Assembly (NCBI RefSeq): GCF_000143415.4 | Contig: NW_003314321.1 | Coordinates: 186,001-250,000, forward strand | Source: Selaginella moellendorffii | Taxonomy: Eukaryota; Streptophyta; Lycopodiopsida; Selaginellales; Selaginellaceae | Length of the DNA stretch: 64,000 nucleotides | Direction of reading: 5' to 3' | Part shown: positions 55,701 through 64,000 of the stretch, one piece after another | Numbering within the stretch: position 1 is the first letter of the stretch | How the letters are laid out: every line of letters begins with the position of its first letter | Notes under the pieces: model-generated | What the model was told of the DNA's origin: nothing | The model's input: the letters and a program-made list of their open reading frames with translations, nothing else | Database searches by the model: none | Translations under genes and position numbers: made by a program

Positions 55701-56298
55701 CAAGGCCATTCTGTTTGAACAAGCTGTATATATCGGGGTTGACATACTTGGATGCTATGCGGACAAGGTTCGTTTGCTGCAAACGGCAAAGGGGGATTTC
55801 TCTTATCAAGTCACAAGGGCCTGGCCATTTGAGCGCCTCAAGTGTTTGGTGAACTGCTTTTTCCCTTGTCCGCATAACAGTCTCTTGGAAGCGCTTGTCC
55901 ACCACGTTGTCAGGAAGGTCTGCAACTCTTTCAGCTCCAGGCTGTTCCTCAGGTTCCATATCGTGAACACCACTAGATTGCCCAACTTCAGGGATTTGCG
56001 TTGGTGGTGGTGGCGGTGGTGGTGGGGGCAGAGGCAATAGTGGCAGTGGTGGTGGCAATGGTGGTGGTGGCGGTGGTGGCAGTGGCAGAGGCAATAGTGG
56101 CAGTGGTGGTGGCAATGGTGGTGGTGGCGGTGGCGATGAAGGTGGTGGAGGTGGTGATGGAGGTGGTGGAGGTGGCGATGGCGGTGGTGGAGGTGGTGAT
56201 GGTGGAGGTGATGGTGGTGGAGGTGGTGATGGTGGAGGTGATGGTGGTGGAGGTGGTGAATCTCTAACTAAATGTGTCTCTGTTGTGCCAATGGACAT
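52728..56298 (-). pseudogene. ParB-like domain fused to beta-class DNA methyltransferase-like domain
   Basis: Multi-exon minus-strand gene, about nine exons. N-terminus: MSIGTTETHLVRDS, then a long proline/serine tract. ParB-like domain: IREIPLCRLQQTNLVRI, NGLATNIGMFLVSF and IIDGNH followed by YGAWMKCI, the shape of the ParB/Srx fold. A helical middle and an acidic linker follow. The C-terminal half has the permuted order of N4/N6 (beta-class) DNA methyltransferases: ADFILFDFPDGLSD (motif IV position), LEAGHVVFILPNDPN, then IVIDCTVGSGSIVEAACDSS (SAM-binding motif I) and VFVIEEHHF. In-frame stops at 55501-55503, 54721-54723, 53901-53903 and 53770-53772 break this copy. Introns have mostly good GT-AG ends, so it was a spliced eukaryotic gene. 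Confidence 0.65.
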
Positions 56299-56430
56299 GT
56301 CGATTGTGATGTCGTCGTCAGTGCCAAATTGAACTTCTCATGTCTTCTTGGCTCCAACAACCTTTTTATGTGTTACAATTTTCCTTTTCTACAAGAGAAA
56401 AAGTTTTGTTAGTCAAACTAAATAAAGATA

Positions 56431-56628
56431 NNNNNNNNNNNNNNNNNNNNNNNNNNNNNNNNNNNNNNNNNNNNNNNNNNNNNNNNNNNNNNNNNNNNNN
56501 NNNNNNNNNNNNNNNNNNNNNNNNNNNNNNNNNNNNNNNNNNNNNNNNNNNNNNNNNNNNNNNNNNNNNNNNNNNNNNNNNNNNNNNNNNNNNNNNNNNN
56601 NNNNNNNNNNNNNNNNNNNNNNNNNNNN
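56431..56628. other. Assembly gap (198 N) beside a GC-rich hairpin
   Basis: Unsequenced run that stops in the GC-rich repeat described next. The hairpin probably caused the gap. Confidence 0.95.
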
Positions 56629-56678
56629 TCGGCCCCTCGGCAAGCAAAACTACCCGAGGTGGCCGGCCCGAGCTCAAG

Positions 56679-56754
56679 CTCGGGCAGTTTTGCTCGCCGA
56701 GGGGCCGAGGTTATTTGAATAACCTCGGCCCCTCGGCGAGCAAAAATGCCCGAG
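56679..56754. repeat. GC-rich perfect-to-near-perfect palindrome
   Basis: Two arms of about 37 bp meet at 56715/56716 (GAGGTTATT, GAATAACCTC) and extend outward through CGGCCCCTCGGCGAGCAAAA on the right arm. A third partial copy of the same unit starts at the gap edge (56629). The segment is far richer in GC than the AT-rich element around it. Confidence 0.85.
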
Positions 56755-56924
56755 GTGGCCGGCCCGAGCTTGATCTCGGCCAGCAAAGAAGCAATCAAGG
56801 AAAAAAAAGGGAAGCAATGGAATGGAAGCAATGGACTCAAAAAATGGAAGTGGAAGCAATCAAATCGAAACTCACCCTTGGTGGCATCTTTCCTCCCTTG
56901 ATTTCTTGATCGTGCTAGATTTCT

Positions 56925-57285
56925 TGTGCGCTCAATCTCTCCCGCTCGCGCACTCAATCTCTCCCGCTCGCGCGCTCAAACTCTCCCGCTTGCGCGCTCA
57001 ATCTCTCCCGCTCGCGCGCTCAATCTCTCCGGCTCGCGCGCTCAATCTCTCCGGCTCGCGCGCTCAAACTCTCCCGCTTGCGCGCTCAAACTCTCCCGCT
57101 TGCGCGCTCAATCTCTCCCGCTCGCGCGCTCAATCTCTCCCGCTCGCGCGCTCAATCTCTCCCGCTCATGCGCTCAATCTCTCGATCTCTTGCGCGCTCA
57201 ATCACTTGATCTCCTTCACGCTCAATCCCTCGATCTCCTTCGCGCTCAATCTCTCGATCTCTCGCGCGCTCCACTCACGATGTGA
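56925..57285. repeat. 22-bp tandem repeat, about 15 copies
   Basis: Unit CTCAATCTCTCCCGCTCGCG plus CG, repeated with small changes from about 56930 to 57270; the last copies drift to CTCAATCTCTCGATCTC. Because 22 is not a multiple of three, all frames stay open and give ALNLSRSRAQSLPLARS-like translations, which should not be taken as protein. CCCTAACCCTAA-like tracts follow at about 57310-57345. Confidence 0.9.
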
Positions 57286-57289
57286 ACAG

Positions 57290-58169
57290 TAACCTAATCT
57301 TGGCGGCTACCCTAACCCTAATCCTGACGGCTGCCCTAACCCTAACCAATCTCTAATCCTGGCCATTCATTCCGAATAACCTAAATCTCAACCATCACAA
57401 TATCTTTGATCTTATTTTATCTTATCATTATTATTATATGTAAATTATGCTTCTTTATTTTGTATATTTTAATGATGGTATAACTAGCACCTATCAACAT
57501 TTCTGTTATTAGAGATATGATATTATATTTTACAAATTATCTAGAAATGATGCATTCTCATCAATATTTTGTACATATTTTGGAATCGTTACAAGAACTT
57601 CAAAGAGTATAAATAAGGCACATTAAAATATGTTGTACTATATCCATCTATGAATGGATGAATCCTCATCCAGAAATTTATTTTGTGTTGTATTAGATCC
57701 TAAACAATAGGCACATGCTTTAAATGTCATTGAGCAGTGTTCACAATTATGGATAAAACTTGAGTTGTACTACGAATCAAATCTGTTATTGAAGAATAAG
57801 ATTTGACAAGATTTATTATCATCTACCACTTAAAATTTGACAACTTGACATATCACACGTGCTGATAGTTAGATTGGATCTCTTGGTTTGACACGTTATA
57901 GCAGAATGTCATTACTGGTATCATTATTAACTATCAAACTTCACGTGCTGAAAATCTTTCCTTGGATCTATGTGTATACATGCATCAGACATCATAATAG
58001 ATGACAGTAATATTAATACTGTCACACTTACACATGTTAAATTTGCTATAGAATTTAAATTCATTTTGTACGTTGTCTTCTTATTACTCTATTTAAATTT
58101 CAATTATGTTTCACTATAGATTTTTACAAGTAGCATAAAGAGAGAGAACTCCAAAACCTATTGAGAAGG
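57290..58169. other. AT-rich spacer before the transposase
   Basis: No gene seen. Presumed promoter region of the transposase gene; begins with short telomere-like CCCTAACCCTAA units, then AT-rich DNA. Confidence 0.5.
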
Positions 58170-61100
58170 ATGGAGAGGTTTCTTCTTCATTTTCGAGATC
58201 ACCCACCTCTTTCATTCTCTCAGAGTATTGTTTCTGAAAGTTTTTTATGTCGGCATTTTGATCTTCGTCTTGGCTCTATTTCTTTAGAGGCTGTGATCTG
58301 CAACGACACCGGTATAGTTGCATACTCGGAGTTTCTTCTTTCTGGTGTGGGCGAGGGTGGACAACAATGGGATTTACAAAATTCCAAGTCGAAGGAGATT
58401 CGAGTGTTCAGATCTCTAGTCAAAATGCCAAAATGCGCTCCAGCGAAAGTGAATGTGAAGCAAGAGTCAGTCGTTATCCTCTCGTCCTCTTCTAGTTCAA
58501 GTGGAGATGTCATGCTAGTGTCGGCACCAAATTCACCAGCTCCAGCTCCAACTTCAGCAATATTCAAAGCCGTTAGCAATGCTTTCCAGTTTTCACGCCT
58601 CTCAATCGACGTGCACTTGTTTTTGTATAGGCTTGTGAGTGAGCTTCCATCCTCCTACAACGGCAACATTTTCTTCGAGCTACCACCTCTTGTCAGCAGC
58701 ACAGGTTCCAAACGGAAGGGGATGGAAACCAAGCAGGATGTCCACAATTGGTGCAAGATCAAGACCACACACTTCCAACATTTTGAAGGCACAGTGTCTA
58801 TAGTTCATTGTGGCAGGCATTTAGATTGTGTGGATGAAGCATGCAATCGAGACTGCTCTAGAAACTCTATATTTTTCGAAGGGTTTGCAGTCAATCCTCC
58901 AGCCTATGACACCATTGCTGTTGGATTCAAATGTCGATTCAGCAAAAATGCTCCTCTATGTCATGCTATCTGCGAGGCCAAGATGTACTACTTTCTTCCA
59001 CGGGATGGAGTGGCTGGAAGAGCTGTAGTGCATGTTGGCACACATATGCATCCAATGTAGGTAGGGATACAAAGGAGTTTTCTCAACCGTTTCAAAGATG
59101 CTATACAGGAAGAGACTATGAGAAACTCATCTGCAACTCCGAAGCATGTTCAGAAGACCGTCCTCAAGGATTTTATCGCAAATACCTTACTCAATCCAGG
59201 TTGCCAAAAGACTCAACTAAACGAGGCTAGTTTGCGGGACTTACTACGAGGAGTACAACTTGCTACTAGCCTAAGGAGGTACATCTGTTATTTTTCATAC
59301 GTTATAATAATAATTTTTTCTTACATTATATTGTTTAGGATAAAATCTTGGATGTGTGAATCTCGAGAGGGGAAGTTGCAATAAAAAATTGACTCCATCC
59401 TTGAATTGAAATGAACTTGTTCATACGAGTTCATCCACGGAAGTTTGTTTCCAGACCAAGTTGTGAATGAGCAAGAGCGCCCCTTCGTCTTCAAAATGTC
59501 TACCATGGGCCCTGCCTCTGGCGTAGATCTTGTCTCCCAAATGGACATGTTTGGGTCCAGTGACCTTGCAAATGCATGGGTACATTTTGACCATATGGAG
59601 CGTGTATCCGGTTGGACAACCATGGGAGCTCATGTGTATGATCCAAGGTAATTTTAATTCTCATTATATTGAAATTGTTATAATATTTATGTTTTCATAG
59701 GCTACGTTGTAACTTAACAATTGCGACAGCAGAGTTTAAAGTACAAGACCAGACAGCACAGGAAATTTTTGGAAGTCCCTCTTTGATATTGTCCTAAAGC
59801 GGACTGGTAAGCCTGCAAACTTTCATGGTTTCATGGCAGATGGGGCTAATGCAAACTGGAATGGTATCCAAGCAGTTTTTGGGAATGGTCAACCATTGAA
59901 AGGTCGTGAGAGGACTTGTGAGTTCCATTGGGCTCAAAGCCTAAACCAGCACTGCCACCTTATCAAGCCAAAGTTTCAATCAATATTTAAGGAGTTGTGC
60001 AAACAATGGCAGGTTGCACCTTCTGAAGAAGAGCATGAGGTAAAAGCAAACGAGATCCGAATGTGGTGGCGTAAAGATGGCCATACAAACATAAGTTGCT
60101 TACCACAACTTGAGTCATGGTTAGGATGGTGGGAAGTTAGGATGTTCCAATGGGGACATCACTCTTTTCAGGTTGGTTTATATTTTTTCTTCTCCTTTTA
60201 TTACCTTTTAATATTGCTTTTTCCATTAGGATCAACCACTTGAGGACCTCGCATACACCCCAACTGTGAATCTCTCCGAAAGTAAGCATTGGAGTTGGCG
60301 TTCCTCTGAGGCAAGGAAAGGGAAGATGAGTCTATACGAAGCCTGTCTATCAGATTTGATACGTGCTATAGAGCAATCTTCAAAAGCACTGGCATTCGAG
60401 GAAGGAAGATACATGGGAACAGGGCCTTCTGTTGAGATGTTACATGATAGGATGAAGAGAAAATTAACTCCACCCGCCCGAACAGTGGCAACTGCAGTTG
60501 AGGAAGTGGTCCGTGGCACATCTATGGAGTACACTCCCCGAGCTTCTATTGGTGATATGAAGACTGTCCGCTCAAAGCGTCGTTTTTCCTTTGCTGGGGA
60601 AGATGTTGGTATAGACCTTGGAGCAAAAAGCTCTCACAGGCCTGATGTTGAGTACCATTCTGCTCCAAGACACCGCTCTTGGACCAAGCCACCTCAAGTG
60701 GCTGATGAAGAGAGTGCATTGCAACAGGTTGAAATTGCTTACCGTAGCGTGGAGCCGAAACAATGGGCAATCCGACACGTGCCAGCAAAATCGAATGTAA
60801 GGTGTGTGGGGATGCTTTCGAGGGGCAAGTGTTGGGCCTGGATTCGTGGTGAAAAATCTGCTTCTATTCCAGCCCCATGTTTCTATGGGGAACGAAAGCA
60901 AGCAGGATTTTCAAGATGGTGCTGGCTATATTGTTGCAACACCGACGCCAACCATAAGAAGCGGCTTGAAGACACTATAATGACTAAACCTGATGCAGTA
61001 CCTAAAGAATGGCCGGTTGCTAATGGGGTCACGCTCACCTCGAATGAGATTGAAAACCTTGAGAAATCTGGTTTTAATCTTGAGAGGAGAGTTGGAGACA

Positions 61101-61507
61101 TGAGTGACAGGAGTAGGACTATTCCTACAGAGATGCACAGGAGGCCAGCACGAAAAGGTAAGGCAGTTAAATTTATTGGTACCATCTCCAAGCAGAAGCA
61201 AGGTAAAATAAATTTGGCTCAAACCCTTGAGTGTGAGATTCTCTCCATGAAGTACATCACTGCGCTTGCAAAGGAGTACACAGTCAAAACAAAAGGTGGA
61301 GAGTACACAATTGCCATTCACGACTTTCCTTCTTGCACATGTCCAGACTTTATGAAGCGCGAGGAACATGGGAAGGCATATGCTCCTTGCAAGCATATGT
61401 ACTACATCTTCATCAACATCTTGCACCAAGATTCTAAAGTGGATATTCATATACACCAAGCAAGCCTTACTATTGTTGAGTTGCAGAAAACTTTTGGAGC
61501 TAATTAG
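58170..61507 (+). pseudogene. MULE-like transposase with SWIM zinc finger
   Basis: Long multi-exon gene. The N-terminal exon (58170-59057) encodes a Ser-rich region and a Cys/His-rich segment (IVHCGRHLDCVDEACNRDC, a possible zinc-binding DNA-recognition module). The middle carries TMGAHVYDPR, LTIATAEFKVQD, then HGFMADGANANWNGIQAVFG and CEFHWAQSLNQHCHLIKP, consistent with an RNase-H-type DDE core. The last exon (about 60230-61507) has a basic linker and, near its end, FPSCTCPDF with YAPCKHMYYIF: the CxC...CxH SWIM finger typical of Mutator-like transposases. Stops at 59058, 59392 and 59412 and a missing base in the T-run near 59767 break it. Confidence 0.75.
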
Positions 61508-61586
61508 ATTTCTCCAACACTATCGATGTTTATTCTCTATCAATAAAACTTATTATACTTTATATAATTAATACAAATATGCTTTT

Positions 61587-62051
61587 TCATTTCACTTTTC
61601 GTTTTATATGCTTCTGAGTGTTCTTCTTGCAATACTGCCCATAGTACTCTTGTGTCTCCATTTCTGTCTTTACCATCTCAAAAAAGATTTCATGGTAGTC
61701 TTTCGGGTGCGTGATGTTGCAGTGTGTCGCAAGAGCATATATACCATCATACTGATCATTGCCATTGTTTCCACCAGACGCTAGAAAACATATGGGGCAC
61801 TTCTTGAAAGTGGCAGAATTGCACTTTTCTAAAACAAGTAAAAGGGCATTCTTTTTCACCCAATTTGTTGCACCCTTTGTTATTGCATTTATCTCCAACT
61901 CATGATCACTATCCTCACTATCCTCTCTTTCATTTTCTTGTGTGATTTGGTTATGCTATGCAATGGGATAGTTATTGCATTTCCTAGCCCTTGAGCCCTG
62001 GGAAGAAAGATTGTGAGAGTTAAAATTACCAACACTAGAACCCATAGACAT
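61587..62051 (-). pseudogene. CPIC zinc-finger protein of the 12-kb element, right copy
   Basis: 155 codons from MSMGSSVGNFNSHN, with one in-frame TAG after NNYPIA; the rest is open. Basic SRARKCNNY, an acidic stretch, then FKKCPICFLASGG, a spacer, YALATHCNITHPKDYH and EMVKTEMETQEYYGQYC. CPIC followed by HC and a helical FxxxxKxExxT-like segment is the same order as in the ORF at 51873-52418, though sequence identity is low. The two genes point toward each other across the element. Confidence 0.6.
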
Positions 62052-62595
62052 TTGTGGGTGTATTTCCCTTTTTTCGAATGAGAGTGTGAATGAAGATCTA
62101 TAAATTCTAGACAGTATGCTACAACAAACCCCTCAAGAATGTATTCTACAAAGAACCAAGTCTTTCTTTTATATGCAATAAGCTTACATCAATGATTATT
62201 TTTTTTCCTTTCAAACGGTTATATGGCTTCATATAGAATCTTATTTCAAATTTAATAATTTTTTAATTCTGACAAACCTAACAACATTTACTAGTCAGAA
62301 AGCATAGAGTACAAATTTAAAGAAGTGACAAGAATACTCTTTTTGCAAACATTTTATTTTATGTTCTAACAAATGTCTCTATCATTGCATGTAGTAAATA
62401 TTTAAATTATTAGAACAAAAAGTGTTCTTTAGAACATTTTTATCTATATAATATATAGAGAGTTATTAAATTATTAGGTTCGCCATAACCTTAAAATTTT
62501 AAAATTTATAATGTTGGTACTAAATTACAATTGAAAATTGAGCTCAACTCGTGAGCTCAACTCTTCAACTCGTGAGCTCAAGTATGGTCCGCGCC

Positions 62596-62604
62596 CATTT
62601 CCAC
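62596..62604. other. 9-bp target-site duplication, right copy
   Basis: CATTTCCAC, identical to 50530-50538, directly after the right end GGTCCGCGCC of the 12-kb element. Confidence 0.7.
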
Positions 62605-62863
62605 ACTGAATCTACCAATCCTTCTATTGTGTAAACTAGCTATTCCATGTGAGGCAACTAGTCATCCACCTGTACCGCAGTCTCACGGTGCATACTTTCG
62701 TCTATGGATACTCCACACAAGAGGAAGGACGTATGTATGGATGCCCAATGCGTACGATTTCAAATTTAGGGGTAAGAATATATCTTGTTCAAGGGTATAT
62801 TATATTTTTAAGTAGTCATTAATCAATGGGAATCAAACCCTTGCCATTTGCTTCGATACCAAC
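62605..62863 (-). other. Interior of the TRIM-like element with primer-binding site
   Basis: Short non-coding interior. On the minus strand, TGGTATCGAAGC directly follows the LTR end and matches the initiator-Met-type primer-binding site used by many plant LTR elements. An open frame on the plus strand (62627-62815) has no recognisable domain. Confidence 0.6.
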
Positions 62864-63025
62864 TGTAGCGCACCTTATCGCTCTCCCCTTAAGCTAACTG
62901 GAAAAAGGGCAATTGCTTGATGAGAGAGCCTTTAGTGGCTATTTTATCCCCATTTATCCCCCAAGGTTCCAAGTATCCACAGTGACAGTATATCCAAATC
63001 TCATTCCATAATCACATATGCTACA
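62864..63025 (-). repeat. 5' LTR of the TRIM-like element
   Basis: 162 bp with short inverted ends TGTAGC and GCTACA. Pairs with 50287-50448. Next to the duplication TTTCC at 63026-63030. Confidence 0.9.
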
Positions 63026-63049
63026 TTTCCATTGAGTAAAAAACCTTTT

Positions 63050-63780
63050 AAATAAACCACGTACCATGAGATGGGGAAATTAGACTAAACTAAATCATCC
63101 ATTATACTCCCTAAGTGGACGATGATAGGAGTTGTAATATTGTTGTTGTCCCACTTGTATGCACATTAAGTGTTCAATAGACTTTGCTTGGACAAATGGA
63201 AGAATGTTCGTCAAATATTAATCCCATGACTTAGCATTAGCAACTCGTGGTAATTGTGAAGGTAAACCTAGCTCCATTGGGAATATTGGATCATGACCAT
63301 ATATGAGTTTATATGGTGAAGCACCAACAAAACTTTGCACCCCTGTGACATATGCATACCACAGAGACGGCAAATAACCATTCTAATCCGAATGTTGAAA
63401 ATTCACATACTTCGCAATCATTCCTTTGAATGTCTAAATGAGCCATTCCACTAAACTATTTAAAGTGTGGCATATCCCCAACCGAGACGTCAAAATATGA
63501 AATACCTCAACCATAAATGTGGGACCATTATCCAAAAAATTTACTCTAGATAAGAATGCTAGAAAACCACTCAATTGAGGAGGAAGTATCCAATAACAGT
63601 TGTATAAGCATTAGTAAAAGCACCAACTTCCACTTAACGAGTTAAATAGTCAAAAACAATAATAATATATTCATTGCTAACAATTGATCATGGAAAAGGT
63701 CCTATAAGATCAAACACCACTAACTCAAACAAATGAAAAACTACAATTGACTCCAACCATCCTTTCATTATAGCATATGT
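63050..63780 (-). mobile_element. Ty3/gypsy integrase core remnant (outer host element)
   Basis: Minus-strand translation shows FDLIGPFP, NEYIIIVFDYLTR and VEVGAFTNA (start of the integrase core), then a SFRHSKE/MIAKY-like helix, a CRLCGMHMSQGCKVLLVLHH stretch and the YGHDP-type block near 63290. Several stops and frame changes show decay. The frame runs toward 63031 and resumes at 50281 on the far side of the nested insertions. Confidence 0.85.
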
Positions 63781-63802
63781 GATCATGGAATGAAATTTAA
63801 AT

Positions 63803-63925
63803 ATACTATCACCGTGAATCCTTGGAACCTTGGGGGATAAATGAGGATAAAATACCCACTAAAGGCTCTCTCACAAACAAGTATCCTTTTTTCCAGTTGA
63901 CTTAAAAGCTCTATTTCATTAAAGT
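63803..63925 (+). repeat. Partial LTR related to the TRIM-like element, opposite sense
   Basis: CCTTGGAACCTTGGGGGATA and CACTAAAGGCTCTCTCA match the reverse complement of the LTR at 62864-63025. It is incomplete and more divergent. With that LTR it forms an inverted pair around the gypsy integrase fragment. Confidence 0.7.
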
Positions 63926-64000
63926 GGGAATTGTCATTATCCCACTTGTAAAATAAGGTTTCCAAACTTTTATATAGTATATAAATATAACAAAATTTAA

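Larger units (their letters stand above)
50539..62595. mobile_element. 12-kb Mutator-like DNA element with ParB-methyltransferase cargo
   Basis: Bounded by CATTTCCAC duplications. The ends are weakly inverted: the left end has GGTCCAAAGTTGAG then TTGAGCTCAA, and the right end read inward has GGACCATACTTGAG then GAGTTGAGCTCA. Content from left to right: a small ORF (+), a 46-bp satellite, a CPIC zinc-finger ORF (+), a ParB-like/DNA methyltransferase-like gene (-), a GC-rich hairpin and 22-bp satellite, a SWIM-finger transposase (+), and a second CPIC zinc-finger ORF (-). All four larger ORFs share the AT-rich base composition of the element, and three have in-frame stops. Confidence 0.7.
50282..63030 (-). 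mobile_element. Small non-autonomous LTR element (TRIM-like), itself split by a 12-kb insertion
   Basis: Two 162-bp LTRs in the same orientation (50287-50448 and 62864-63025) are flanked by the identical 5-bp duplication TTTCC (50282-50286 and 63026-63030). On the minus strand the right LTR is followed by primer-binding site TGGTATCGAAGC (about 62851-62862), and the left LTR is preceded by the purine tract AAGGGGGGTGAG (about 50449-50460). Without the 12-kb insertion its interior is only about 350 bp with no coding sequence, which is the TRIM pattern. It interrupts a gypsy integrase. Confidence 0.85.

Noticed and set aside
56001-56267. Long plus-strand open frame of Val/Met/Ala-rich protein
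   Set aside because: It is the antisense shadow of the GGTGGTGGC repeat that encodes the proline tract of the ParB-methyltransferase gene.
56822-57292. Open frames encoding ALNLSRSRAQ-type repeats
   Set aside because: Produced by the 22-bp satellite in all frames; no conserved domain or gene context.
57300-57350. Telomere-like CCCTAACCCTAA units
   Set aside because: Only two to four imperfect units inside a repeat-rich transposon region; not evidence of a chromosome end.
1-64000. CRISPR arrays, operons, riboswitches or bacterial-type islands
   Set aside because: The spliced genes and plant-type elements show a eukaryotic nuclear genome; the tandem repeats lack the repeat-spacer pattern.

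Overview
The window is nuclear DNA of a vascular land plant, most likely a lycophyte of the Selaginella moellendorffii type. The genes are plant specific or plant typical: a CYP710A sterol desaturase, a 3-ketoacyl-CoA synthase, a VQ protein, a GINT1-type GT64 enzyme, a GRIK/SnAK kinase and a CYSTM peptide. Most introns are only about 45-70 bp, the genes are compact, and the dispersed elements are of plant type. Two runs of N (5830-6294 and 56431-56628) are assembly gaps. All exon boundaries here were read by hand from GT/AG sites, reading frame and family conservation.

Layout. 1-2125 is a decayed Ty3/gypsy pol, followed by non-coding DNA to 4.28 kb. 4283-5742 is an EamA-type transporter. About 5.75-22.9 kb is a tandem segmental duplication. 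Each unit carries one broken and one intact gene for a secreted/membrane von Willebrand A protein with a Cache-like region, then a small membrane-protein gene on the minus strand. In the left unit a 4.6-kb Ty1/copia element splits that small gene; the right unit keeps it intact. From 23 to 49 kb lies ordinary gene-rich DNA: NDUFS7, an MMTAG2-like protein, a VQ protein, an ABCI ATPase, GINT1/GT64, CYP710A, a broken bulb-lectin-like gene, a KCS fragment, a CYSTM peptide, a plastid membrane protein, KCS, GRIK and WDR48. An AT-rich island (35.2-38.1 kb) interrupts it.

From 49.2 kb to the end the DNA is AT-rich and made of nested mobile elements. A minus-strand Ty3/gypsy integrase was split by a small LTR element with 162-bp LTRs and a 5-bp target duplication (TTTCC). 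That element was itself split by a 12-kb DNA element bounded by a 9-bp duplication (CATTTCCAC) and weak inverted ends. The 12-kb element carries a SWIM-finger MULE-like transposase, two related small CPIC zinc-finger ORFs near its two ends, and a gene joining a ParB-like domain to a beta-class N4/N6 DNA methyltransferase-like domain. This cargo is the most unusual content of the window. Both large genes and one zinc-finger ORF have in-frame stops, so this copy is probably dead.

Working relationships. The nuclear genes are independent housekeeping or specialised genes, not operons. CYP710A (stigmasterol-type sterols), GINT1 (sphingolipid glycosylation) and KCS (very-long-chain acyl chains) all act in membrane or surface lipid metabolism, but nothing in the sequence shows co-regulation.
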